Shown piece after piece: positions 55,231-63,261 of a stretch of DNA of 64,000 nt. The first letter of the stretch is position 1. Every line of letters begins with the position of its first letter. The position numbers were made by a program, and so were the translations under genes. This DNA comes from Flavivirga rizhaonensis (lineage in GTDB: Bacteria; Bacteroidota; Bacteroidia; Flavobacteriales; Flavobacteriaceae): positions 1 through 64,000 of the forward strand of contig NZ_SRSO01000011.1 of assembly GCF_004791695.1 (NCBI RefSeq). The letters run 5' to 3'. Below the pieces are notes generated by a model. That model saw nothing but the letters and a program-made list of their open reading frames with translations, did not search any database and was not told the DNA's origin.

Positions 55231-55740
55231 ATGAAAAAAAATGTACTCTTATATGTGCTATTAGTATTTTTAATAGTTGTTAATGGTCTTTTTCTATTTA
55301 ATTATTTAGGGAATTCTGATGATACGGAAAACAAAGATAGGTCCAAAGGTCCTATTAGTTTTATTGTTAAAGAATTAGACTTTAATGATGAGCAAATGCT
55401 ACAATTGGAAAAAATTAATAGAAAACATCATCATAGAATGATGCGTATTGGTGATGATATTAAACAATTAAAAGATGCTTTGTTTAATAAATTATCGGAC
55501 GTTTCCTTTAATGAAAATTCAATAGATTCTATTACGACTTTAATAGGCAAAAGAGTAAAAGAACAAGATATAGAAGCTTTCTATCACTTCAAGGATATTC
55601 AAGAATTATGTAATGACCAACAAAAAGAAAAGTTTAAAAGCATAATTAATGATGCACTTCACAAAAGAGGTAGAAAAGAACAAAGGCCGCATTTAAGAAA
55701 CGGTGAAGGGGAGCGTAGACTACCGCCACCAAGGCATTAA
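55231..55740 (+). CDS. Spy/CpxP-like periplasmic protein (heavy-metal sensor type)
   Basis: A 169-residue protein with an N-terminal signal anchor (VLLYVLLVFLIVVNGLFLF) and a helical hairpin of the periplasmic heavy-metal sensor/Spy/CpxP class, with MLQLEKINRKHHHRMMRIGDDI and the second helix FHFKDIQELCNDQQKEKF. The tail is rich in His, Arg and Pro (RPHLRNGEGERRLPPPRH) and may bind metal. With the sigma factor and putative anti-sigma protein it resembles a CnrYXH-type metal-responsive circuit. It is six bases after the previous gene. Confidence 0.75.
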   Translation: MKKNVLLYVLLVFLIVVNGLFLFNYLGNSDDTENKDRSKGPISFIVKELDFNDEQMLQLEKINRKHHHRMMRIGDDIKQLKDALFNKLSDVSFNENSIDSITTLIGKRVKEQDIEAFYHFKDIQELCNDQQKEKFKSIINDALHKRGRKEQRPHLRNGEGERRLPPPRH

Positions 55741-55758
55741 TAAATCTGATTATATACT

Positions 55759-55791
55759 AAAGGCTTTCATGAAAATGAAAGCCTTTTTTTG
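55759..55791 (+). terminator. terminator after the sigma factor operon
   Basis: A 12-bp perfect stem AAAGGCTTTCAT/ATGAAAGCCTTT with a GAAA tetraloop and a T-run. It begins 18 bases after the Spy-like stop and separates the regulatory genes from the surface-protein genes. Confidence 0.92.
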
Positions 55792-55884
55792 TACAAATCA
55801 TAAATATTTCTTAAAAAACAGATGGCCTCACAAGTTTTTTTAATTCATGACATCTAAAATATTAAACATAAAAATATTATAGAT

Positions 55885-56181
55885 ATGAAACCAAACACAT
55901 TAAAAACAGCAGTATTATTTTTTGGAATGATATTATTTGTTTCAACCAATTTATTTGGTCAGGATAAGCATCAAAGACCTGAAAAGCCACCAACAATAGA
56001 AAAGTTATTTGAAGATCTTGATGAAAATGATGATGATAAACTTTCAAAGAAAGAAATTAAAGGACCGTTAAAAGATCATTTTTCAGTGGTAGATACAAAT
56101 AAAGATGGTTTTTTGACTAAGGAAGAATTAGAAAAAGTTCCTAAACCAAAAGGAAGAAAACCTCAAGAAGAAAGGAATTAA
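55885..56181 (+). CDS. exported EF-hand protein
   Basis: A 98-residue protein with a signal peptide (cut near NLFGQ) and two EF-hand loops: DENDDDKLSKKE (about 48-59) and DTNKDGFLTKEE (about 72-83). Both have the Asp/Asn and Glu ligands for Ca2+. It stands 16 bases before the CotH gene. Such small secreted EF-hand proteins are regular neighbours of CotH/YHYH genes in Bacteroidetes and may bring Ca2+ to them. Confidence 0.82.
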   Translation: MKPNTLKTAVLFFGMILFVSTNLFGQDKHQRPEKPPTIEKLFEDLDENDDDKLSKKEIKGPLKDHFSVVDTNKDGFLTKEELEKVPKPKGRKPQEERN

Positions 56182-56197
56182 TCTAAAATCAAATATT

Positions 56198-57631
56198 ATG
56201 AAAAATAAAAATAGTAAAATGTATAAATACCTTTTTAAAACCATTTTGTCAATAATCATTGTTGTGTTTGTTGTTGCTTGTAATAGTAATGATGATACGG
56301 CTGATGTTTTAGAAGAAACCGATGAAGTCATAGTTGATGATACCGATTTTGTTGCTACAGATTGGACAACAGAAACGCATACAAAAGATGTAGATCCAAA
56401 TTTTGATGAAGTATTTGAGGACAATACAGTAAAAAGATTGGATATTGTAATTACAGCAGCGCGTTGGCAAAGTATGTTAGATGATATGACCACAACGTAT
56501 GGTACTTTTGGTTCTGGCGGAGGACCAGGAGGTGGCTTGGTGGACTCAGACGATAACCCAATTTTTGTGCCTGCAGAAGTTTTTTATGAAGGGATAGAAT
56601 GGTATCGCGTAGGGGTTCGGTTTAAAGGGAATTCCAGCTTACAATCAAGTTGGAGAAATGGTATTTTAAAATTGTCTTTTAAATTAGATTTTGATGAATT
56701 TGAAGATGATTATCCGCAAATAGATAACCAACGTTTTTATGGGTTTAAAAAATTAAGTCTTAAAAATAACTATGATGATAAATCTATGTTAAGAGAAAAG
56801 GTTGCTGGCGATGTATTTAGAAATGCAGGATTAGTAGGCTCTCATACTGCTTTTTATACACTTTATGTAGATCATGGCGATGGACCTATTTATTTTGGTT
56901 TGTATACTTTGGTTGAAGAGGTAGATGATACTGTTTTAGATACACAGTTTTCTAATGATGATGGTAATTTATATAAACCAGATGGCGATGCTGCAAGTTT
57001 TGCAGAGGGCTCTTTTGATGAAGATGAATATGTAAAGAAAACGAATGAAGATGATGCTGATTTTTCAGATGTTCAAAGTTTGCTTAGTATTTTGCACGAT
57101 GATACCAGAACGACAGATGTAGCAACCTGGAGAGCAAATTTAGAAACTGTTTTTGATACAGATGTGTTTTTAAAATACCTAGCAGTTAATACAGTCATTC
57201 AAAATTGGGATACCTATGGGAAAATGACTCATAATTATTTTTTGTATAATAATCCTGATACAAATAAACTAACATGGATTCCCTGGGATAATAACGAAGC
57301 ATTGCAAGATGGAAAACAAGGCGGCTCGTTATCCTTAGACTTTTCGGGATTAAATGCATCAAATTGGCCATTAATAGGTTACTTGTATAATGATGACGTA
57401 TACAAAGCAAAATATAAAGCTTATGTTCAGGAAGTTGTAGATGGACCATTCAATACTGGAACAATAGATGCATTATATACAACGTATTCTTCTTTAATAG
57501 AACCTTATGCGACTTCTGAAGTTTCAGGTTATACTTTTTTAAATTCCAGTGGTGATTTTATAACAGCAGTAAATCAATTAAAAAGCCATGTTTCAGAAAG
57601 AGCATCAGCAGTGAATAATTATTTAGATTGA
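56198..57631 (+). CDS. CotH-type protein kinase lipoprotein
   Basis: A 477-residue protein with a lipoprotein signal (IIVVFVVACNSND) and a CotH kinase-like fold. It shows RVGVRFKGNSSLQSSW, FKKLSLKNNYDDKSMLREK, IYFGLYTLVEEVDD and NWDTYGKMTHNYFLYN followed by WIPWDNNEAL, with the metal-binding acidic residues. CotH proteins in Bacillus and in fungi phosphorylate surface proteins. Position after an EF-hand gene and before YHYH and SCO genes suggests a surface complex. The Gly/Asp-rich insert SGGGPGGGLVDSDDN may be a Ca2+-binding loop. Confidence 0.88.
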   Translation: MKNKNSKMYKYLFKTILSIIIVVFVVACNSNDDTADVLEETDEVIVDDTDFVATDWTTETHTKDVDPNFDEVFEDNTVKRLDIVITAARWQSMLDDMTTTYGTFGSGGGPGGGLVDSDDNPIFVPAEVFYEGIEWYRVGVRFKGNSSLQSSWRNGILKLSFKLDFDEFEDDYPQIDNQRFYGFKKLSLKNNYDDKSMLREKVAGDVFRNAGLVGSHTAFYTLYVDHGDGPIYFGLYTLVEEVDDTVLDTQFSNDDGNLYKPDGDAASFAEGSFDEDEYVKKTNEDDADFSDVQSLLSILHDDTRTTDVATWRANLETVFDTDVFLKYLAVNTVIQNWDTYGKMTHNYFLYNNPDTNKLTWIPWDNNEALQDGKQGGSLSLDFSGLNASNWPLIGYLYNDDVYKAKYKAYVQEVVDGPFNTGTIDALYTTYSSLIEPYATSEVSGYTFLNSSGDFITAVNQLKSHVSERASAVNNYLD

Positions 57632-57671
57632 AAGTCGTGTTATAAGAGTTTTGATCCAGTTAGTTTTTGTT

Positions 57672-57710
57672 AAAAAGCTCCATGATTGTAGATTATGGAG
57701 CTTTTTTTGA
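57672..57710 (+). terminator. terminator after the CotH gene
   Basis: Stem AAAAAGCTCCAT/ATGGAGCTTTTT with an 11-base loop and a T-run. It begins about 40 bases after the CotH stop. A new promoter must start the YHYH group. Confidence 0.85.
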
Positions 57711-57781
57711 AAAAAAGTAAAAATTTCTCGCAAGGTTTTAAAAAGAAACGCATCTAAAAATTCAAATCACAAAATAAATCA

Positions 57782-57877
57782 ATGAAAATTCGAAGAAGAG
57801 CCTTGGTAATTAGTATTTCATTTTTAGTAATTTCTTTATTGGTACTAAACCTTATGGTTATTTATATGTCTTATTAA
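57782..57877 (+). CDS. 31-residue single-helix membrane peptide
   Basis: ATG 57782 opens 31 codons ending TAA 57877: MKIRRRALVISISFLVISLL, then VLNLMVIYMSY. A basic N-terminus followed by a 23-residue hydrophobic helix is the pattern of a small inner-membrane protein. It lies between the CotH terminator and the YHYH gene, 12 bases before the latter. It is short and no relative is known to me, so it may be noncoding by chance, but the composition is unusual for random AT-rich DNA. Confidence 0.4.
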   Translation: MKIRRRALVISISFLVISLLVLNLMVIYMSY

Positions 57878-57889
57878 AAATGATAGATT

Positions 57890-58669
57890 ATGAAAAATTT
57901 AAAAAACCTATTTATTTTACCTTTTTTAGTTGTTATTATTTTTATAGCATGCTCTAATGAGGACGATTCAGAAATCACAGCTGAAGAAGATGAAAACATA
58001 CAGCCTGTGAATACAGATTATGACATAAGTAATATGCTTTCCAAATTTGAAGGAACTGGCTTATCATATGCTGTAAATGGAAATACAGTGACTTTTACAA
58101 CTCAAGATTTACCCAATCATACAAGTCCGTATTGGCCAACTAGTAATCCTTTATATGAAGCTTATAATGGTACTAATTCTAATTGGCGTATCAATCCAAA
58201 TACCATTAGTGAACAAAATATAGTTTTTACCATGTCGTTAAATCCATCTGAAGCTTCAAATAAACAAGCAACGGGTTTAGGTCCTATAGGAATAGCAAGA
58301 AATGGTGTGGTGTTTTTTAATCAATATGCAGGACCAGACCAACCATTAACTAATGAAATTGATTCATTTGACCAATGGTTAGGTCACCCACAACGTACGG
58401 GACAATATCATTATCATATCGAGCCGACTTATTTAACAAAGCAATTTGGAGAAGATGCTTTTTTAGGGCTTTTAGCTGATGGATTTCCTGTTTACGGACC
58501 CGTTGAAAATGGAGAAACGATCACTAATGATGATTTAGACGCTTATCACGGACATACATCTGCAACTGCAGATTTTCCAGATGGTATTTATCATTATCAT
58601 ATTACAAGTGAAGACCCTTATCTTAATGGGAACGGTTATTTTGGAACCCCTGGAAATATCTCTAACTAA
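57890..58669 (+). CDS. YHYH domain lipoprotein
   Basis: A 259-residue lipoprotein (signal ending IIFIACSNED) of the YHYH family, named for two conserved His-rich repeats: here GQYHYHIEP and GIYHYHITS. A TPYWPTSNPLYEAYNG-like domain and a DGFPVYGP block are typical of the family. The His motifs suggest metal (probably copper) binding. It overlaps the next gene start (TAA then GTG). Confidence 0.88.
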   Translation: MKNLKNLFILPFLVVIIFIACSNEDDSEITAEEDENIQPVNTDYDISNMLSKFEGTGLSYAVNGNTVTFTTQDLPNHTSPYWPTSNPLYEAYNGTNSNWRINPNTISEQNIVFTMSLNPSEASNKQATGLGPIGIARNGVVFFNQYAGPDQPLTNEIDSFDQWLGHPQRTGQYHYHIEPTYLTKQFGEDAFLGLLADGFPVYGPVENGETITNDDLDAYHGHTSATADFPDGIYHYHITSEDPYLNGNGYFGTPGNISN

Positions 58670-59236
58670 GTGCTTAAATATTTAAAATATATAATCTTGT
58701 GTATTGGTGTATTTTATTCCTGTAAATCGGAAAAGAAGCATGCAATAGTTAATACTAAAGAACACTTAGAATTAATAAATGGGGTTATGTTTTTTAATGA
58801 AGTTCCTTTAACAGGAAATATATTGTCTTATTATGAAAACCATAAAATTAAGTCTGATATTCAGTATGATAATGGAAAAAAGCATGGGTATGAGAAGCAT
58901 TGGTATGAGAATGGTTTAAAAAAAATAGAACGCAATTATTTTAAAGGTTTTAAAACAGCGTTGCATAAAGGATGGTGGCCAGATGGCAAACTAAAGTTTG
59001 AATACCATTTTAATAAAAAAGGGGAGTACGATGGCATGGTTAAGGAGTGGTACAAAACAGGACAATTATTTAGAGATTTTAATTATTTAGCAGGTAAGGA
59101 AGTTGGCAGTCAACGTCTTTGGAAAGCAAACGGTACTATTAAAGCTAATTATGAAGTGGTTAACGGAGAACGATTTGGTTTAATAGGTTTAAAAAAGTGC
59201 TATACCATAACAACCAATAGCAACGAAATAAAATGA
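58670..59236 (+). CDS. MORN-repeat (YwqK-like) lipoprotein
   Basis: A 188-residue lipoprotein (signal ending VFYSC) with about five repeats of the kind YDNGKKHGYEKHWYENGLK and WWPDGKLKFEYHF, i.e. the MORN/antitoxin YwqK family. It starts with GTG directly after the YHYH stop. The repeats form a beta-sheet surface thought to bind partners or membranes. It ends four bases into the SCO gene. Confidence 0.82.
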   Translation: MLKYLKYIILCIGVFYSCKSEKKHAIVNTKEHLELINGVMFFNEVPLTGNILSYYENHKIKSDIQYDNGKKHGYEKHWYENGLKKIERNYFKGFKTALHKGWWPDGKLKFEYHFNKKGEYDGMVKEWYKTGQLFRDFNYLAGKEVGSQRLWKANGTIKANYEVVNGERFGLIGLKKCYTITTNSNEIK

Positions 59237-59862
59237 GATATTCTATTATACTAGTATTAATTTTTACCATTATATCTTGTGAAAATAAACAAGTAGAAAG
59301 TAATAATATAGCTAAGTTACCTTATTTTAATAGTACAGATTTTACGCCTGAATGGGATAAAGCTACTCATAAAATTCCAGAGTTTTCTTTTACTAATCAA
59401 AATGGAGAAGTAGTTACCAATATAACTTATAAGAATAAGATTTATATAACTGATTTCTTCTTTACTAGTTGTCCGGGTATTTGCCCAAAACTTACCAAAA
59501 ATATGGGAGATCTTCAGAAAACATACATAAATGATGAGGATATCATGTTGCTTTCGCATACAGTAATGCCTTGGAAAGATTCAGTTTCTGTTTTAAAAGA
59601 TTATGCTAAAAAGTATCATGTAAATGCCACAAAGTGGCATTTAGTAACCGGAGATAAAGATGCATTATATAATATAGCTAGAACAGGCTATTTTGCAGAT
59701 GAAGATTTTATAAAAACCCAAGATGAAAGTGATTTTATACACACTGAAAATTTTGTTTTAATAGATAAACAGGGTTATATAAGAGGTGTTTATAATGGAA
59801 CTTTAGAAATAGACGTAGAACGTTTAAAACGACATATTGCTATTTTGAAATTAAGGGGATGA
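59233..59862 (+). CDS. SCO1/SenC family copper chaperone, lipoprotein
   Basis: A 209-residue thioredoxin-like lipoprotein (signal ending FTIISCENK). The copper site is FFFTSCPGICPKLTKN (CxxxC) with the distant His in HTENFVLIDKQG. SCO proteins carry copper to cytochrome oxidase or act as thiol reductants; here the YHYH and Spy-like neighbours suggest a local copper role. It overlaps the previous gene by four bases and ends the cluster. Confidence 0.9.
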   Translation: MRYSIILVLIFTIISCENKQVESNNIAKLPYFNSTDFTPEWDKATHKIPEFSFTNQNGEVVTNITYKNKIYITDFFFTSCPGICPKLTKNMGDLQKTYINDEDIMLLSHTVMPWKDSVSVLKDYAKKYHVNATKWHLVTGDKDALYNIARTGYFADEDFIKTQDESDFIHTENFVLIDKQGYIRGVYNGTLEIDVERLKRHIAILKLRG

Positions 59863-59893
59863 TGATATTTGATTCATAATAAGTTTTATTGTG

Positions 59894-59923
59894 AAGCTCC
59901 GTGATTATTTACGGAGCTTTTTA
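59894..59923. terminator. terminator between SCO and patatin genes
   Basis: Stem AAGCTCCGT/ACGGAGCTT with loop GATTATTT followed by TTTATTTTC. It serves the SCO gene on the plus strand and partly overlaps the end of the patatin coding region (stop at 59905) on the minus strand. Confidence 0.8.
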
Positions 59924-62900
59924 TTTTCAAAATTTATAGAATCTAATGCCATTATATTATCAACTACATCTTTGTGTTTTAACATGGCTTTCATAAAGTG
60001 GTGAGCAGGTTTAGCAATAACTCTACTCAAAGCAGGTTCAATAATAACGCAAGTTTTAGGACAGTTTTTACAATCGCTACATATATTCATGGCACAATTG
60101 ATATATTTATCATTGTCTTTAATCCTATCTTTAATTTTTTTAATACATAAAACATCTAATTCTATTTTTCCATAAATATTTTTCACATCCTCAAAAGTAA
60201 ATTTATGAGGAAGATAGATACTTATAAAACGTGTTTTATCTTTTGTCGAATCATCGCTTTGAGCCAGATAACTTAATTTATTTTTTATATATAAAGGAAA
60301 CATTTCTGTGGCTGCAACTGCTGATATGATAGCAGACATTTCGCTGGATTCGTTAATCTTAAAGTCTTTGCAATTCGAAATATGATCCTTTAAATAGTAT
60401 TTTATAAATAAGTCTTTATCATTTACAATGTTTACAAATACATCTTCTTTGTGTTTCATTTTAAAGACACTATCTGTTGTGTTTATTTTCTGTTCCATTT
60501 TATTTACTGCATTATATAATTTATAAGCAGAAAGTAGTCCTGAATTTTCATAAATACCCCCGTCGTTATATTGCCCTTTTCCTTCTATGGTTGCAGCTGG
60601 GCTTATTAATGGAAATCTGTTGGTGGTAGATACGGCATTATAGAAAGATAGTGTTTTATCTCTATTGGAGCCCAGTTCCAAGATATCATCGGCTCCCATA
60701 TATAGAAGTGATTCTATGTCTTTATGTTTGCTGTCAACTTTAACCGAAACGGCCATACCTTGACTTCCTTTAATGTTCGTTGTATTTGCAATAAGTATTG
60801 GGAAAATAGAATCCTGTTTATACATGTTGTTTTTCCAATAGTTTCTGTAAGCAGTAGAATTAAATTGATCCATATCAAATCCAGAGTAGTCAGCATATAC
60901 TTTCATAGCTGATGTAGAACGATCTTTTCCTTTTAAATCACAAACAGGAACGAAAAGGTGGCTAAAAAGGTCTCTGCCAAGAAGGTGTGTTAAATCCATA
61001 GCTAATATGTTTTCCGTAGCTATAGAATCAATAGTGCTATCAATATTATTTTCTTTATGGCTTAATGCCATTGTTGTATTTATTAACCCTATGGTGCCAC
61101 CGGAAGCCCCAGAAAGACATACCGTATTTTTAATAAAATCAGGATTTGTACTTATAATTTCATTTAAAACCGTCATGGTCCACGCATTGGCTTTCATGCC
61201 ACCTCCATAGCATCCTATATAGTATCTGGGCTTATGTTGATTAGAATCTTTGTTTAGTTTGCTCACATAGTCTTTAAGGCTTAATTCATCCGATGGTTTT
61301 CTTTCAATTTGTTCTAAATGGTATAAATGACTTTTTGTAGCATCAATGAATCTTGCTGTAATGTTTAGTACCAGTACAATTAAAACAGCAGCTGCAGACG
61401 AGAAAAAAAAGTGTTTTTTGTTTTGTTTGGCGTAAACATCACCAGATTTATTGTAATAAATAAAGTGCTTAATTAGTATAACGATAATACCATAAAACAA
61501 GTAGAAGTATGATAGAATAATTATTATAGCATTAATACCGAGGGCTTTTTCAGGAAATAAGTTAACGAATATTAAAAAGAATAAATTGATAAAACCACCA
61601 TGAATTAAGATTTGAAGAAATATCACATTATTACTCATGGCTCCAAAACTTAATTGCCATAAGCGTATTTTGGAAAAGAACTTTAATAAAGGGTTGCCTT
61701 CAGTAAAATCATGGTTTTTAAAATAGTCTTTTATTTTATTTTTTCTTTCATTTATTGGTATCTGGACCTCTTCATCTTTTAGATTCATTAAAGTGAAGGC
61801 ATAAAAAACAGAGGATACCTTAGAATTAAAAAACACATACCTGAAAATAGATCGATATGTTCTGTAATATACATAAGTAATGGCTTGAAATACGATGCAT
61901 AACAGACTGATGATAACTGTTGTTTGATTATAAGGAGATTCAATATTGGTGTATGACAGTAATAATATTAATAAGACTAAATGAATAACAAGCGTGATAA
62001 TTAGAAATATAGCGTGAACAAACATGGGTTTATTTATGCTATATAATTTGGGGTTCTCTTCTTCTTCATTAGTGAAATAGAAATCTGTAGTATCATCTTT
62101 TATGTCTCCAATATTTAAAAGGTCTTTATTGTAGAACTGCCATTTTTCTTTCTTCTTTTTCAAAACGTACAACCACCAGATAAGGGCTATTAGCAGTGGA
62201 AAAGATAAGTCGCTCACAGAAAAACCACAAACAAAATTAGTGTCAGCGGTATATGCAATCATATAAAATAGAGCGACATAAAAGAAAACTCCCAGAGTGC
62301 GTCTTAAAAAATTAATGTAGTTTTCATAGTTTTTATGGCTCTTGGGTTTGTTACTTCCTTGTTCAGGTTTTTTTATATACCAAATGGTACCAAATAACCA
62401 GAATCTCTTGGACATTCGCCAGTCTTTTTCAGGAATTTTATTACCATTTTTAAGAAGAAAATAATTAGGGTAGTGAGACAAAGCAACACAAAATATTGGA
62501 GCGAAAAGTCCTAGTAAGACGAAGACAAACTGAATAGGGTTTTCATATAAACGTACTACAATAGAATTGACCTGTGGTACTTTTGGTAAAGCAGATCCAA
62601 TAATAAATAAGATAATCAGACTGATATATGAGGACTTAATAAAACCCCAAATTATAGTCAGCCTGTTTTGTATTGAATACTTCAGTACCACCAATAGAAG
62701 TATGATTAAAGAAAAAGCATAAAAAACTTCTTTTATTTGTGCGATAGTTTCTGGGTAAGACTTTTTTATTAAGTAACAGATATTTTCTACTACATCGAAA
62801 GTGTAGGCAGCAATAGCTACAATTAAAAATAACCAGAAAAACCATTTGTTAGATGTGTTTTTTTTAGCTTTAGTATATACATAGCATCCCATAACATATA

Positions 62901-63171
62901 AAAGCGAGATAGCCCATATAAAATCCGTATAGAAAAAAAGCTTATAAAAAAGCATTATTTTAGATGAAATTTCAAGTGCTTCGAACCAGTCGGTAAGAAT
63001 AATTTTGTCTGAAAATTGAGGGTGGTCAATAAATCCATTAGTTTTAAAGATTCCAGCAAAAACGACCATAGCTATTGATAGTAGAATGAATATAAAAAGA
63101 GCGCGTTTAGAGATTCCGTTTCTTATAAAGTATTTGAAAGGGTTATACGTTAAATCTTTGTTTTTTAGCAT
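59905..63171 (-). CDS. large membrane protein with a patatin-like phospholipase domain
   Basis: A 1088-residue protein. The N-terminal ~620 residues contain about twelve membrane helices in two groups, with cytosolic charged loops. The C-terminal domain is patatin-like: oxyanion loop GCYGGGMKANAW, nucleophile GASGG (CLSGASGGTIGLINTT) and the catalytic Asp in GKGQYNDGGIYENSG. Near the C-terminus is a Cys cluster CSDCKNCPKTC. Patatins deacylate lipids or phospholipids at the membrane surface. A patatin of this membrane-fused size is uncommon and its function is unknown. It is divergent from the gene at 63262 across a palindrome. Confidence 0.8.
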   Translation of the reverse strand: MLKNKDLTYNPFKYFIRNGISKRALFIFILLSIAMVVFAGIFKTNGFIDHPQFSDKIILTDWFEALEISSKIMLFYKLFFYTDFIWAISLLYVMGCYVYTKAKKNTSNKWFFWLFLIVAIAAYTFDVVENICYLIKKSYPETIAQIKEVFYAFSLIILLLVVLKYSIQNRLTIIWGFIKSSYISLIILFIIGSALPKVPQVNSIVVRLYENPIQFVFVLLGLFAPIFCVALSHYPNYFLLKNGNKIPEKDWRMSKRFWLFGTIWYIKKPEQGSNKPKSHKNYENYINFLRRTLGVFFYVALFYMIAYTADTNFVCGFSVSDLSFPLLIALIWWLYVLKKKKEKWQFYNKDLLNIGDIKDDTTDFYFTNEEEENPKLYSINKPMFVHAIFLIITLVIHLVLLILLLSYTNIESPYNQTTVIISLLCIVFQAITYVYYRTYRSIFRYVFFNSKVSSVFYAFTLMNLKDEEVQIPINERKNKIKDYFKNHDFTEGNPLLKFFSKIRLWQLSFGAMSNNVIFLQILIHGGFINLFFLIFVNLFPEKALGINAIIIILSYFYLFYGIIVILIKHFIYYNKSGDVYAKQNKKHFFFSSAAAVLIVLVLNITARFIDATKSHLYHLEQIERKPSDELSLKDYVSKLNKDSNQHKPRYYIGCYGGGMKANAWTMTVLNEIISTNPDFIKNTVCLSGASGGTIGLINTTMALSHKENNIDSTIDSIATENILAMDLTHLLGRDLFSHLFVPVCDLKGKDRSTSAMKVYADYSGFDMDQFNSTAYRNYWKNNMYKQDSIFPILIANTTNIKGSQGMAVSVKVDSKHKDIESLLYMGADDILELGSNRDKTLSFYNAVSTTNRFPLISPAATIEGKGQYNDGGIYENSGLLSAYKLYNAVNKMEQKINTTDSVFKMKHKEDVFVNIVNDKDLFIKYYLKDHISNCKDFKINESSEMSAIISAVAATEMFPLYIKNKLSYLAQSDDSTKDKTRFISIYLPHKFTFEDVKNIYGKIELDVLCIKKIKDRIKDNDKYINCAMNICSDCKNCPKTCVIIEPALSRVIAKPAHHFMKAMLKHKDVVDNIMALDSINFENKKLRK

Positions 63172-63215
63172 AGTAAGTCGTGTTTGTATAAAATTACATA
63201 TAATTATAAAAACTG

Positions 63216-63237
63216 AAATACGTACTTGTACGTATTT
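63216..63237. promoter_or_regulatory. palindrome between patatin and lipoprotein genes
   Basis: Arms AAATACGTAC and GTACGTATTT are perfect with two T between them. It lies 45 bases before the patatin start (minus) and 25 bases before the divergent gene start (plus), the place of a shared operator or a regulator site. No other copy was seen in the window. Confidence 0.6.
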
Positions 63238-63261
63238 TTTTAACTAAAATGAAGGTGTTTT

